A stretch of 64,000 nt of DNA from Clostridium ragsdalei P11 (GTDB taxonomy: Bacteria; Bacillota; Clostridia; Clostridiales; Clostridiaceae): assembly GCF_001675165.1 (NCBI RefSeq), contig NZ_LROS01000001.1, positions 1 to 64,000 of the forward strand. The letters are read 5' to 3'. Below the pieces are notes generated by a model. That model saw nothing but the letters and a program-made list of their open reading frames with translations, was not told where the DNA came from and made no database searches. Shown one piece after another: positions 18,363 to 26,535 of the stretch (positions within the stretch are counted from its first letter, which is position 1; each line of letters opens with the position of its first letter). The translations under genes were made by a program, and so were the position numbers.

Positions 18363-18653
18363 TTATTGAAAACATTGCAACATTAATACTATAGGTGGAT
18401 ATATAACATAGACTGTCGCAAATACTAACAATATTACTGCTGCCACTATTAGTCCTACTCCTATTACTTTTATCTGATGTTGATAATATATGTTTGTTGA
18501 TTTCTTATATCTAGGTATATAATACCATTTGTATTTAACCCAATAAAAATCTGCACCAACTATATTAGGCTTACGTATTGAAAGTATGCCTCCAAATATT
18601 AAAAATATTACTGTAGTTATTAATGCTAATAGTATACTTATTTTCAAGTTCAT
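18363..18653 (-). CDS. Small membrane protein, unknown
   Basis: The 96-residue protein has two predicted membrane helices (about 5-27 and 63-92) separated by a basic, tyrosine-rich loop (DFYWVKYKWYYIPRYKKS). It has a GGGGGAAATG start context, where GAGGGGG lies just upstream of ATG. The sequence is not one I recognise; the arrangement resembles small DUF membrane proteins of Firmicutes. It has its own terminator and no operon partner. Confidence 0.65.
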   Translation of the reverse strand: MNLKISILLALITTVIFLIFGGILSIRKPNIVGADFYWVKYKWYYIPRYKKSTNIYYQHQIKVIGVGLIVAAVILLVFATVYVIYPPIVLMLQCFQ

Positions 18654-19046
18654 TTCCCCCTCACAATTTCTTACAACTGGAGTTTAATTATCATGAAAAT
18701 TATATCATAACATCTACATATTCTCATTACCCTATAGAAATCATAGGATTTTTTAACACTATATTATTCGATTTTCAAAGAACATCGTTCGTAGTTACTT
18801 TATAAGCAGTTACATCACATTTATTTTATATTTTCTAAATAATAATTTCTATAAATTATCATATTTTCCTCTATTTTTTGATCTTTTATTTTTCTTAGCT
18901 TTAACATTAAATGACTTTGGGTAAATACAAATATTGAAAATAATTACTTAAGTTCAACCTTCCTAAAATATAATTTCATGATATAATATTAATTGATCTA
19001 GAGTATAATTTATAAACGTATAGAACAACCAAAAGGATCTATTATA
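18654..19046. other. Gene-free stretch
   Basis: About 390 very AT-rich bases. I see only the leader of the broken coiled-coil gene at its right end (AAAAGGATC before 19047), with no convincing gene, RNA or repeat. Confidence 0.5.
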
Positions 19047-19181
19047 ATGAATAATATTTAAAAATTATTACAGCATATACTTGACTCTCAGAACAAAACT
19101 AATGAGAGACTTAATAAACTTGATTCAAAATATGATTACATTGAGAATTTCAACAAGTTCTCTTCATATGAAAATCAATAA
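19047..19181 (+). pseudogene. Coiled-coil gene with an early stop codon
   Basis: ATG-AAT-AAT-ATT is followed by TAA as codon 5, then the frame stays open for 39 codons: KLLQHILDSQNKTNERLNKL, DSKYDYIENFNKF and a stop. The heptad pattern and composition match the intact coiled-coil gene that starts 35 bases later. An AAAAGGATC sequence lies 11 bases before the ATG. It looks like a small gene recently inactivated by a nonsense change. Sequencing error or use of an internal start cannot be excluded. Confidence 0.65.
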
Positions 19182-19216
19182 ATAGGATAAAATATTTTAC
19201 CTTAAAGGAGAATAAT

Positions 19217-19597
19217 ATGGAAAACGATAAAATATTTGAACTCATGACTAAAATGTATGCTGAAATGCAGCAAGGATTTAAGAAGATTGACGAGAGATTT
19301 AATGGTGTTAACAATCGAATTGATGGTATAGACAAAAGAATTGATGGACTAGAAAAAAAGGTTGATAAAAACACTATATTACTTGAAAGACAAGGTAAAG
19401 ACATACAATTGTTAGCTGAAGGTCATAAAAACCTATCAGAACAAATAGATCGTAAATTTGAAGAAGTAAATAAAACTATAGATAGGAATTACTCTCTCCA
19501 TGACAAAGCTATTAAAGATATTTCGCAAACATCAAGTAAAGGCGAAAAAGCTTATGATTTTATAAAAGAACTCTCTAATAAAAACTTTGGCAACTGA
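19217..19597 (+). CDS. Small coiled-coil protein
   Basis: The 126-residue protein is almost entirely coiled coil, with repeated GFKKIDERFNGVNNRIDGID and RIDGLEKKVDKNT heptads and no signal peptide or membrane segment. Similar short proteins with paired IDxRIDG units are common near prophage or accessory regions in clostridia. The start follows AAAGGAG. Function is unknown; it probably oligomerises and may act as a structural or phage-related factor. The gene ends in a clear terminator and lies between two broken genes, so the patch looks like decaying accessory DNA. Confidence 0.7.
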   Translation: MENDKIFELMTKMYAEMQQGFKKIDERFNGVNNRIDGIDKRIDGLEKKVDKNTILLERQGKDIQLLAEGHKNLSEQIDRKFEEVNKTIDRNYSLHDKAIKDISQTSSKGEKAYDFIKELSNKNFGN

Positions 19598-19607
19598 TCT
19601 GTGTTTT

Positions 19608-19636
19608 AAACATATAAGATACCTTCTTATATGTTT
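19608..19636 (+). terminator. Terminator after the coiled-coil gene
   Basis: AAACATATAAGA pairs with TCTTATATGTTT, followed by a T-run. Confidence 0.75.
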
Positions 19637-19684
19637 TTTAGCTTTACATATACCCAAACTTCTATTTAAGGAGGTACACAGTAT

Positions 19685-19927
19685 ATGAAAATAGCAATAT
19701 ACTCAAGGGAGTCTAAATTTACTGGCAAATATATTTGGAATAAAAGTGGCGTTCAAGACATACTTGTAAATCCTGTTTACGTTAAAGCTAACAATAATGT
19801 TATTGGTTATTTAAATGATCTAGGAATGACTGTAGTTGGAACTCCTGATAGCAAACGTGGTATTCTAACCTATAATAAAAAACGCGGTAAGACTACATAT
19901 AGAGATATTGGAGAATGGGTTGCTTAG
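19685..19927 (+). pseudogene. Internally collapsed large serine recombinase
   Basis: The 80-codon frame starts with MKIAIYSRESKFTGK, the N-terminus of a large serine recombinase including the catalytic serine. It passes directly into DILVNPVYVKANNNVIGYL and RGILTYNKKRGKTTYRD, which belong to the recombinase DNA-binding region hundreds of residues later. The middle, including the rest of the catalytic domain, is missing, yet the frame is kept. It still has an excellent AAGGAGG ribosome site. It cannot be an active recombinase; it may be a remnant or a small DNA-binding product. The family assignment is from recalled motif similarity. Confidence 0.75.
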
Positions 19928-19930
19928 AAA

Positions 19931-20042
19931 ACAATCTGAACAAAAAATAAACTTATACTTCAAATACTTTACAACCACAAGTACGGTTAAATATACTTGT
20001 TTATTGTAAAATATTTCTACTCATAAGTTTATTTTTTTGTAA
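19931..20042. repeat. MITE-like element with terminal inverted repeats
   Basis: Left end CTGAACAAAAAATAAACTTA and right end ATAAGTTTATTTTTTTGT are inverted copies. The inside (TTTACAACCACAAGTACGG) matches the inner flank of the larger element at 52643-52886, which carries an extra hairpin. No gene is inside. Confidence 0.6.
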
Positions 20043-20142
20043 CATACAAACATTTTTTCAAACATGAAATATTATATTTAAAAATGTATCCATTACATCT
20101 TTAGATAGCCTTAAAATTATATTCAATACAAAGTAATAAAAA

Positions 20143-20166
20143 GGACTGTAGTAAAAACTACTGTCC
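20143..20166 (-). terminator. Terminator of the chemoreceptor gene
   Basis: GGACAGTAGT and ACTACAGTCC form a perfect 10-bp stem followed by TTTTT on the minus strand, about 40 bases after the stop. Confidence 0.85.
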
Positions 20167-20203
20167 GCCCTTTAATATCAATACTTTTATTTAAAATTCT
20201 ATA

Positions 20204-21352
20204 TTATAATTTAAGTGAAATTTTATTTAATTCTTCTGACATAGAAGTAACTTCTTCTATACTAGCTGTGATCTCCTGTGCAGCCGCTGCCTGCTCTTGA
20301 CTTGAAGTTAATGAATCTTGACTCATCTTGCTAGAAGACTCAACCTTTTCCTTAATATTATCCGTTAACTTTGCAATTTTAGGCACTGTACTTCTTGACT
20401 GTTCTGATAACTTTCTAATTTCCTGAGCAACTACTCCAAAACCTTTTCCAGCATCTCCTGCCCTAGCTGCTTCAATTGAGGCATTTAATCCAAGCATCTT
20501 AGTTTGATCTGCTATGCCCTTTATAAGTGAAGCTACTCCATTTATTTCTTGTGATAAGTCTGTTATTTCATTAATACTATTATTAAGATTCTGCTCATTT
20601 TCATGTATAGTAGATGCCGATGCTGTTAATTCTTCAATAGTAGAAGTTATTTGAGCAAGACTATCCTCTAAACTCTTGGACATTTCTTTCAAATTATTTG
20701 CTTCAACTTTAGGAATCATAAGACCAAAAGTTCCAATTAATTCACCTGTATCATCACTAAATAAAGGATAGCAAACTGATAAAACTGGTACACCATACAT
20801 TGAATCATCATGCTCTACAGAAATTGATTTTCTAGTTTTCACAGCTTCAGCAACTGTAGTATCTTCCTTAAAATTATCTCCAACCTTTAATTGAGTCAGC
20901 TTAAAATCTTTTGAATCTTGTATGCTTATAAATTTATTTAAGTCTGTAGTAAAAATAACAGCGCCATCAGAAAACATTTCAGATAATATTGGTGCAAAGT
21001 CATCAAATGCCTTCATTAATGGATGCAGCACTGGAAATACAGTAGAAAACACTCCTACAGTTTGTCCTTCATCATTCACTATTGGTTCCGACACAATCTT
21101 CAGTCTCGTTCCATATAAAGAACGTGGAACATTTTCTATAAGCATTTTATTTTGACTCATAGCTTTACCAGTTACACTATTTGAATTCAACTTTTCACCA
21201 ACTTGAAATATATTTAAATCAAATTCCTTAGACGCTTTTCTCCAAGTATAAGTAACTCCATCACTGGTTAAATATATAACACCACCTGGTATCATGTCTG
21301 CTTGCGTTTGGCACATATCTTTTACATATTTTACTCCATTTATAGAAATCAT
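20204..21352 (-). CDS. Soluble methyl-accepting chemotaxis protein
   Basis: The 382-residue receptor has no membrane helix. Residues 1-230 form the sensor (two related blocks ending in [20 protein letters not shown] and [20 protein letters not shown], Cache/PAS-like). The C-terminal third is a short MCP signalling domain with the conserved tip [20 protein letters not shown] and [20 protein letters not shown]. Such cytoplasmic receptors sense internal metabolites and signal through CheA/CheW. The start is the ATG at 21352 after AAAAGGAGAATG. No che genes are nearby; it is monocistronic. Confidence 0.9.
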   Translation of the reverse strand: MISINGVKYVKDMCQTQADMIPGGVIYLTSDGVTYTWRKASKEFDLNIFQVGEKLNSNSVTGKAMSQNKMLIENVPRSLYGTRLKIVSEPIVNDEGQTVGVFSTVFPVLHPLMKAFDDFAPILSEMFSDGAVIFTTDLNKFISIQDSKDFKLTQLKVGDNFKEDTTVAEAVKTRKSISVEHDDSMYGVPVLSVCYPLFSDDTGELIGTFGLMIPKVEANNLKEMSKSLEDSLAQITSTIEELTASASTIHENEQNLNNSINEITDLSQEINGVASLIKGIADQTKMLGLNASIEAARAGDAGKGFGVVAQEIRKLSEQSRSTVPKIAKLTDNIKEKVESSSKMSQDSLTSSQEQAAAAQEITASIEEVTSMSEELNKISLKL

Positions 21353-21546
21353 ATCACATTCTCCTTTTCAAAATGTAATATCATTATATATCATAATATT
21401 ACATTTTTATATACTTTATTCAAAATTTGTCCAATTTTTATAATATTTTGCCTAGTTTTATCCTAAATTTAATACAAAGTTACTTATATGTATTATATAG
21501 TAAATAGTATGATGTTTCTTTGTCCATCAAACAACTATGTTATTAT

Positions 21547-21624
21547 TCTATAGACAGAGAATAAATACAAAATAGAATTAAAAATACTGGCCTTTCAAAT
21601 ATATTTAATAAAAAATTAGTTTAA
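21547..21624 (+). pseudogene. Duplicated 3' tail of the GidA-like gene
   Basis: The bases match the end of the gene at 15542 (16742-16819) at roughly nine in ten positions, including NIFNKKLV and the stop. A G-to-T change makes an internal TAA after SIDRE. The match continues past the stop to about 21658, through the TTCTAAACAAAAAATAAAC repeat end. With the promoter and operator region below, this accounts for the gap 21353-21756. Confidence 0.85.
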
Positions 21625-21670
21625 TACCTCTAAGTAGTTTTCTAAACAAAAAATAAACATATACATAATT

Positions 21671-21725
21671 GTAAAGTTAGCTTGACACTAAATGTAAAGT
21701 AAGCTATACTATTATTGTAAAGTAT
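21671..21725 (+). promoter_or_regulatory. Promoter and three iterons before the XRE gene
   Basis: TTGACA (21683-21688), 17 bases and TATACT (21706-21711) form a near-perfect promoter. TGTAAAGT occurs three times at 21671, 21694 and 21717, spaced 23 bases and bracketing both promoter boxes. This is the arrangement expected for autorepression by the XRE protein. Confidence 0.7.
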
Positions 21726-21756
21726 ACTATACATTTAGGAGGTGAATCCTCAAAAT

Positions 21757-21957
21757 ATGAAAAATAAAATTAGGGAACTTCGAAAGGAAAGAAAAATCAC
21801 ACAAGAAGAATTAGCAGATTTCTGCAATGTAACAAGACAAACAATAATATCACTGGAAAATGGTAAATATAATCCATCTATTTTTCTTGCTTATAGGATA
21901 GCAAAGATATTTAATATGACAATTGAACAAGTATTTATTTTTGAAGAGGAGGAATAG
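21757..21957 (+). CDS. Small XRE-family helix-turn-helix regulator
   Basis: The 66-residue protein is a single Cro/CI-type helix-turn-helix: [20 protein letters not shown] and [16 protein letters not shown], ending in an acidic tail. The ATG at 21757 gives the usual N-terminus; a GTG 15 bases upstream overlaps the AGGAGG site. These short regulators commonly pair with a membrane protein gene, as here, where the next gene starts 5 bases after the stop. The iterons over the promoter suggest that it represses its own operon. Confidence 0.9.
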   Translation: MKNKIRELRKERKITQEELADFCNVTRQTIISLENGKYNPSIFLAYRIAKIFNMTIEQVFIFEEEE

Positions 21958-21961
21958 TTTT

Positions 21962-22381
21962 ATGAATCATGCTAAAAGAAATCTTATATACTTTATATTT
22001 CAAACTATTTTCGGTATCATTGCACTACTATTTTTTTTATTTGGAGATTTTACAGACAATCACAGTAAAGATATGCTTTCAGGAATTGGTATTGCTTTTA
22101 CAATTACAGGAACAATCGGAATCATTACCATCACAAAATTGTTAAAAGATCCTAAAAAAGCAGCAAAAATTGAAATGGCACAAACAGAGGAACGTACACA
22201 GTTCATAAAAACAAAGACAAAATCTTTTGTTTACACTATAATGATTTATCTTGAATCTGCAATTATTATTGTAACCGGACTTTTAGGATTTAGAACAATT
22301 TGTATTACACTTTCAGCCATTGTGCTTTTAAAAGTTATATTAAATCTCATCTTTTCCAGTTACTATATAAAAAAATACTAA
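21962..22381 (+). CDS. Four-helix membrane protein paired with XRE regulator (DUF2178-like)
   Basis: The 139-residue protein has four predicted membrane helices (about 8-25, 37-58, 88-107, 112-132) with a basic connecting loop rich in KDPKKAAKIEMAQTEERTQF. This helix pattern and the ERTQFIKTKTKSF segment fit the DUF2178 family found next to small XRE regulators. The start follows GAGGAGGAAT inside the end of the regulator gene. Its role is unknown; a signalling or self-protection partner of the regulator is possible. Confidence 0.7.
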   Translation: MNHAKRNLIYFIFQTIFGIIALLFFLFGDFTDNHSKDMLSGIGIAFTITGTIGIITITKLLKDPKKAAKIEMAQTEERTQFIKTKTKSFVYTIMIYLESAIIIVTGLLGFRTICITLSAIVLLKVILNLIFSSYYIKKY

Positions 22382-22388
22382 CCTACAG

Positions 22389-22419
22389 ATATACCGTTTT
22401 GCTTTATAATACGGTATAT
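22389..22419 (+). terminator. Terminator of the XRE/membrane operon
   Basis: ATATACCGT and ACGGTATAT form a 9-bp stem followed by a T-rich run. Confidence 0.75.
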
Positions 22420-22445
22420 TTTTATTTTTTAATCCACATAATAAA

Positions 22446-22543
22446 AATATACTTATCAATAGTTTAAGATTTACAAAGGTATGCGTTCTAAAATATAGAA
22501 AAATATTATCAAAAATAATTTGTACCACCCAGATAAGTATATT
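22446..22543. repeat. 12-bp inverted repeat upstream of the alcohol dehydrogenase
   Basis: AATATACTTATC (22446-22457) and GATAAGTATATT (22532-22543) are perfect inverted repeats 74 bases apart. They could be the ends of a small foldback element or part of the adh leader. Confidence 0.4.
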
Positions 22544-22611
22544 ATGATCATTTAAGTAATATTTTAACAATTTTTCAAAAAATACTTTATGTACTTACAA
22601 GGAGGATAAAA

Positions 22612-23778
22612 ATGGCAAGATTTACTTTACCAAGAGACATTTATTTTGGAGAAAATTCATTAGAGACCTTGAAAAACCTAGATGGAAAAAAAGCTGTCAT
22701 TGTCGTAGGTGGAGGATCCATGAAAAGATTTGGATTCCTTGATAAGGTAGTAGACTACTTAAAAGAAGCAGGTATTGAATCAAAATTAATAGAAGGCGTT
22801 GAGCCAGATCCATCCGTAGAAACTGTTATGAATGGTGCTAAACTAATGAGGGAATATGGGCCAGATTTAATAATATCAATAGGTGGAGGTTCACCAATTG
22901 ATGCAGCAAAAGCTATGTGGATATTCTATGAATACCCTGAGTTTACTTTTAAAGAAGCTGTAGTTCCTTTTGGTCTTCCTAAATTAAGACAAAAAGCAAC
23001 ATTTATAGCTATCCCTTCTACAAGTGGTACTGCAACGGAAGTAACTGCATTTTCTGTAATAACAGACTATAAAGCTAAAATTAAATATCCTTTGGCTGAC
23101 TTCAATTTAACACCAGATATAGCTATAATTGATCCAGTATTAGCTCAAACAATGCCGCCTAAATTAACTGCACATACTGGAATGGATGCACTTACTCACG
23201 CTATTGAAGCATATGTTGCAGGACTTCATTCAGTTTTCTCGGACCCACTTGCTATTCAAGCTATAGTCATGGTAAATCAATATTTAATTAAATCTTACAA
23301 TGAAGATAAAGAAGCTAGGGATCAAATGCATTTAGCTCAATGTTTAGCTGGAATGGCATTTTCAAATGCACTTCTTGGAATAACTCACAGTTTAGCACAT
23401 AAAACAGGTGCAGTATTCCATATCCCTCATGGATGTGCTAATGCAATATATCTTCCTTATGTTATAGATTTCAATAAAAAAGCTTGTGCACCAAGATATG
23501 CTGATATAGCTAGGAGTCTTAAACTTCCAGGAAATACTGATGATGAATTAGTAGATTCATTAACTAATATGATTAAAGATATGAACAAGAGTATGGATAT
23601 TCCTTTGACATTAAAAGATTATGGAGTAGATGAAAAAGAATTTAAAGATAGTGAAGATTTTATAGCTCATAATGCCGTATTAGATGCCTGTACTGGATCA
23701 AATCCTAGAAGCATAAATGATGCTGAAATGAAAAAGTTGTTAGAATACATCTATTATGGTAAAAAGGTTGATTTTTAA
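22612..23778 (+). CDS. Iron-dependent alcohol (butanol-type) dehydrogenase
   Basis: The 388-residue enzyme is a group III iron alcohol dehydrogenase reducing aldehydes to alcohols with NAD(P)H. It shows the cofactor loop SIGGGSPIDAAKAMW and the iron-binding residues in GMDALTHAIEAYV (Asp, His), HSLAHKTGAVFHIPHG (two His). Length matches butanol/1,3-propanediol dehydrogenases of clostridia exactly. It has an AAGGAGG site 7 bases before ATG and its own terminator, so it is a single-gene unit. In this genus it would serve alcohol production and redox balance in the cytoplasm; the preferred substrate cannot be read from sequence. Confidence 0.93.
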   Translation: MARFTLPRDIYFGENSLETLKNLDGKKAVIVVGGGSMKRFGFLDKVVDYLKEAGIESKLIEGVEPDPSVETVMNGAKLMREYGPDLIISIGGGSPIDAAKAMWIFYEYPEFTFKEAVVPFGLPKLRQKATFIAIPSTSGTATEVTAFSVITDYKAKIKYPLADFNLTPDIAIIDPVLAQTMPPKLTAHTGMDALTHAIEAYVAGLHSVFSDPLAIQAIVMVNQYLIKSYNEDKEARDQMHLAQCLAGMAFSNALLGITHSLAHKTGAVFHIPHGCANAIYLPYVIDFNKKACAPRYADIARSLKLPGNTDDELVDSLTNMIKDMNKSMDIPLTLKDYGVDEKEFKDSEDFIAHNAVLDACTGSNPRSINDAEMKKLLEYIYYGKKVDF

Positions 23779-23797
23779 TCTATTTTATTCTATAAAA

Positions 23798-23827
23798 AAC
23801 CGGAAGCTTAAAAGCTTCCAGTTTTTT
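23798..23827 (+). terminator. Terminator of the alcohol dehydrogenase gene
   Basis: GGAAGCTT and AAGCTTCC form the core stem (extended by AAC/GTT after one mismatch), followed by TTTTTT. Confidence 0.85.
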
Positions 23828-23968
23828 CGTACAATTACAATAACTATTAATTTTTCATTCTTACCTATTAATTAAATTGTTCGTAGGGGTATCCTGCCGA
23901 GTAATCATCGGATAAATATTTTAAAAAAGAGCATACTAATTATATTATTAATGCGGAGGTGAATAAAT

Positions 23969-25444
23969 GTGCAAAACACAGAAACCGCAATCGATTCTAA
24001 CATTGATAATATAAAAAATTTGCTTGGTAACAAATCTGAATTAGTAATAAAATACATATTTATTGGGGATAAAAATAGTTTAACAGCTGCTGTTATATAT
24101 TTGAATGCTCAAGCAGATAAAAATATTATAGATAGAGATATACTAAATCCTCTAATGCTTCACGTACATGAAGATATATCAACTATTAAAAATGTGGATG
24201 ACTATTTATGCAAAAAGTACATTGCTGCAAGTAATACAAGTATAGAGACCGATGTAAATACAATTCCAGATAGTATAAATAGTGGTAAAACTATAATAGT
24301 AATTAATGGTATTTCAAACTTTATTGTAGTAGATACTTCAGGTGGTACTTACAGGCAAATTTCTGAACCAGTTAGCGATGTGTCATTAAGAGGCCCAAGA
24401 GAAGGATTTGTAGAAAATCTTGATACAAATATAAGCATACTACGAAGAAGAATAAAAGATAAAAAACTAACTTTACATAAATTTAAATTAGGAAGACGAA
24501 GTCAAAGTAATTTTGTTATTGTGTATATTGAAGACATAGTTGACAAAAACTTTTTAAGCAGCATAGAGGAAAAAATAAGTCAAATAGATAAGGATTTTGT
24601 AGCCGCAAATAGTACAATTGAACAGCTTATAGAAGAACATACCTACAGCGTTTTTCCTCAAACTATAGGATCTGAAAGACCAGATATAATAGAAGCTGCG
24701 CTGATGGAAGGCAGGATAGCCTTCTTATTAGAAGGAACCCCCTACGTTACAACTTATCCAACTACATTTATAGAATTTTTTCAAACACCAGAAGATTATT
24801 ATGGAAGAACAATTCAAGCATTTTTTATAAGAATAATAAGATTTATAGCTGCTTTCATAGTAATAACTGTTCCTGCAATTTATATAACTTTTATTAAATT
24901 CAACGCCGAACTCATACCTGTTGAATTTATAGAGTCACTTGTGGAATCTAGAAAAGGAATAGCTCTAACACCTTTTATGTCACTTTTGGGTATAAGTTTA
25001 ACTATAGAATTTTTAAGAGAAGGCGGGTTAAGACTTCCTGGTAAAATTGGCCAAACCCTTAGTGTAGTTGGAGGTATTATTATTGGAGATGCTGCTATTA
25101 AATCTAAAATAATAAGTTCTTCTACATTATTTGTTGCTGGTATTTCCACTGTTTCCTCTTTTGTAATATCAAATTATCAAATGTCTATTGCAATAAGGTT
25201 TCTTGCCTATCCTATGCTTATATTTTCAAATTGGCTTGGTGTTCTTGGAATAATTATAGGATGGTTTTTTATATTATCCTACCTCTGCTCCCTTGAAAAC
25301 TTTGGAGTACCTTATTTTGAATTCAATAAAAGCGATATGAAAGATACTTTTATAAGAGCACCCATTAAAGATATGATTAAACGACCTAAAATTATACCTA
25401 ATATAAATCCTATAAGGCAGCGTTTTAGGGGGAAAAATAAATGA
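23969..25444 (+). CDS. Spore germination protein, GerA family
   Basis: The 491-residue protein is the A subunit of a Ger-type nutrient receptor in the inner spore membrane. The N-terminal soluble part (to about 270) carries the family blocks GPREGFVENLDTNISILRRR and LEGTPYVTTYPTTF; about five membrane helices follow. It has a GTG start behind GGAGGTG. Its end overlaps the start of the B subunit by four bases. Together with the next two genes it forms a complete tricistronic receptor operon that senses germinants; the germinant is unknown. Confidence 0.92.
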   Translation: MQNTETAIDSNIDNIKNLLGNKSELVIKYIFIGDKNSLTAAVIYLNAQADKNIIDRDILNPLMLHVHEDISTIKNVDDYLCKKYIAASNTSIETDVNTIPDSINSGKTIIVINGISNFIVVDTSGGTYRQISEPVSDVSLRGPREGFVENLDTNISILRRRIKDKKLTLHKFKLGRRSQSNFVIVYIEDIVDKNFLSSIEEKISQIDKDFVAANSTIEQLIEEHTYSVFPQTIGSERPDIIEAALMEGRIAFLLEGTPYVTTYPTTFIEFFQTPEDYYGRTIQAFFIRIIRFIAAFIVITVPAIYITFIKFNAELIPVEFIESLVESRKGIALTPFMSLLGISLTIEFLREGGLRLPGKIGQTLSVVGGIIIGDAAIKSKIISSSTLFVAGISTVSSFVISNYQMSIAIRFLAYPMLIFSNWLGVLGIIIGWFFILSYLCSLENFGVPYFEFNKSDMKDTFIRAPIKDMIKRPKIIPNINPIRQRFRGKNK

Positions 25445-26535
25445 ATAAAACTCAAAATACATTTATAACATCAAGTGAATTTACACTTTTTTTACTTTCA
25501 TCTTTTATTGGTATTGGAAGTTTATATTTACCTAACTCTGTCATAAAAGATGCCAAGCAAGACGGATGGATAGGATGCATAATAGGTGCAGTATATCCCC
25601 TATATATATTAGTATTAGCAAATTACACCTGTAATAAATTCCCAGTTGATGACATATTTGGTCTTAGTAAAAAATCTCTTGGTAAAATCTTAGGTAGTAT
25701 TTTGAATTTTATATTTATAACATTTTTTATATTTATAACCTCTACTGAAATTATAGGCTTAGCCAATACATTTAAAGTATATGCCACACCATTTTTAAAA
25801 AATTATCAAATATTTTTATCTGTAATAACTGTTACAGCTTACACAGCTTATAAAGGTATGAAACCCTTAGGTAGATTATGTGAAATAACTTTTTATTTGG
25901 CCTTAATATTACTTTTGCTGCCCGTTGCAACTTTAAAATACGGAACTTATTTAAACTTGATGCCTGTATTTGGTTCAGGTTTTAAAAATATATTAATATC
26001 TTCAAAGGAAACAGTTTTTTTTTACTGCGGTGCTGAAATTGCTTTTTTTACTTACCCCTTCCTTGAGGATAAGAAAAAGCTACTAAAATGTGGATTTACA
26101 AGCACTGTAATTACTATGTCTGTTTATACGTGGTTTACTTTTTTAACTATATATTATTTGGGTATTGAAATTTCACCTAAGTACTTATGTCCAATATTAA
26201 CATTAGCTGATAGTATCAATATACCTATTATCAATAGTTTTAGGTATATATTTATATCATTGTGGGGATTAGTAGTATTGAGATGTATATCTATTTATTA
26301 TTTTTCATCTTGCTATGGCATGAATAGACTTATAAATAAAATCTCCCCCCAAACATTTGCCTTAATCTTATGCCCTATAATTTTATTTTTATCAAGCTTA
26401 TATGGACCTCCTACTAGAAGACGATACTATACAGGCAAAATAATGTCCTTTTATTTGATATACAACTTAATTTATATTTCACTAATAGTAATTTTAATAA
26501 CTTTTAAAAAAGGTGGTAATTTTGAAAAAAAATAA
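25441..26535 (+). CDS. Spore germination permease, GerB family
   Basis: The 364-residue protein has ten predicted membrane helices and belongs to the endospore germination permease branch of the APC superfamily. Typical traits are the early SSFIGIGSLYLPN segment and a length of about 360. Its start overlaps the GerA stop (ATGA) and its end overlaps the GerC-like start by about 14 bases, showing translational coupling. In related receptors the B subunit binds the germinant. Confidence 0.9.
   Translation: MNKTQNTFITSSEFTLFLLSSFIGIGSLYLPNSVIKDAKQDGWIGCIIGAVYPLYILVLANYTCNKFPVDDIFGLSKKSLGKILGSILNFIFITFFIFITSTEIIGLANTFKVYATPFLKNYQIFLSVITVTAYTAYKGMKPLGRLCEITFYLALILLLLPVATLKYGTYLNLMPVFGSGFKNILISSKETVFFYCGAEIAFFTYPFLEDKKKLLKCGFTSTVITMSVYTWFTFLTIYYLGIEISPKYLCPILTLADSINIPIINSFRYIFISLWGLVVLRCISIYYFSSCYGMNRLINKISPQTFALILCPIILFLSSLYGPPTRRRYYTGKIMSFYLIYNLIYISLIVILITFKKGGNFEKK

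Noticed and set aside
22446-22543. A riboswitch in the adh leader
   Set aside because: Only a distant 12-bp inverted repeat is present; no known aptamer core could be recognised.
23829-23968. A sigma-G-type promoter for the germination operon
   Set aside because: GTAT and CATCGGATA lie upstream of the first gene but the -10 spacing does not fit the consensus well enough to call.
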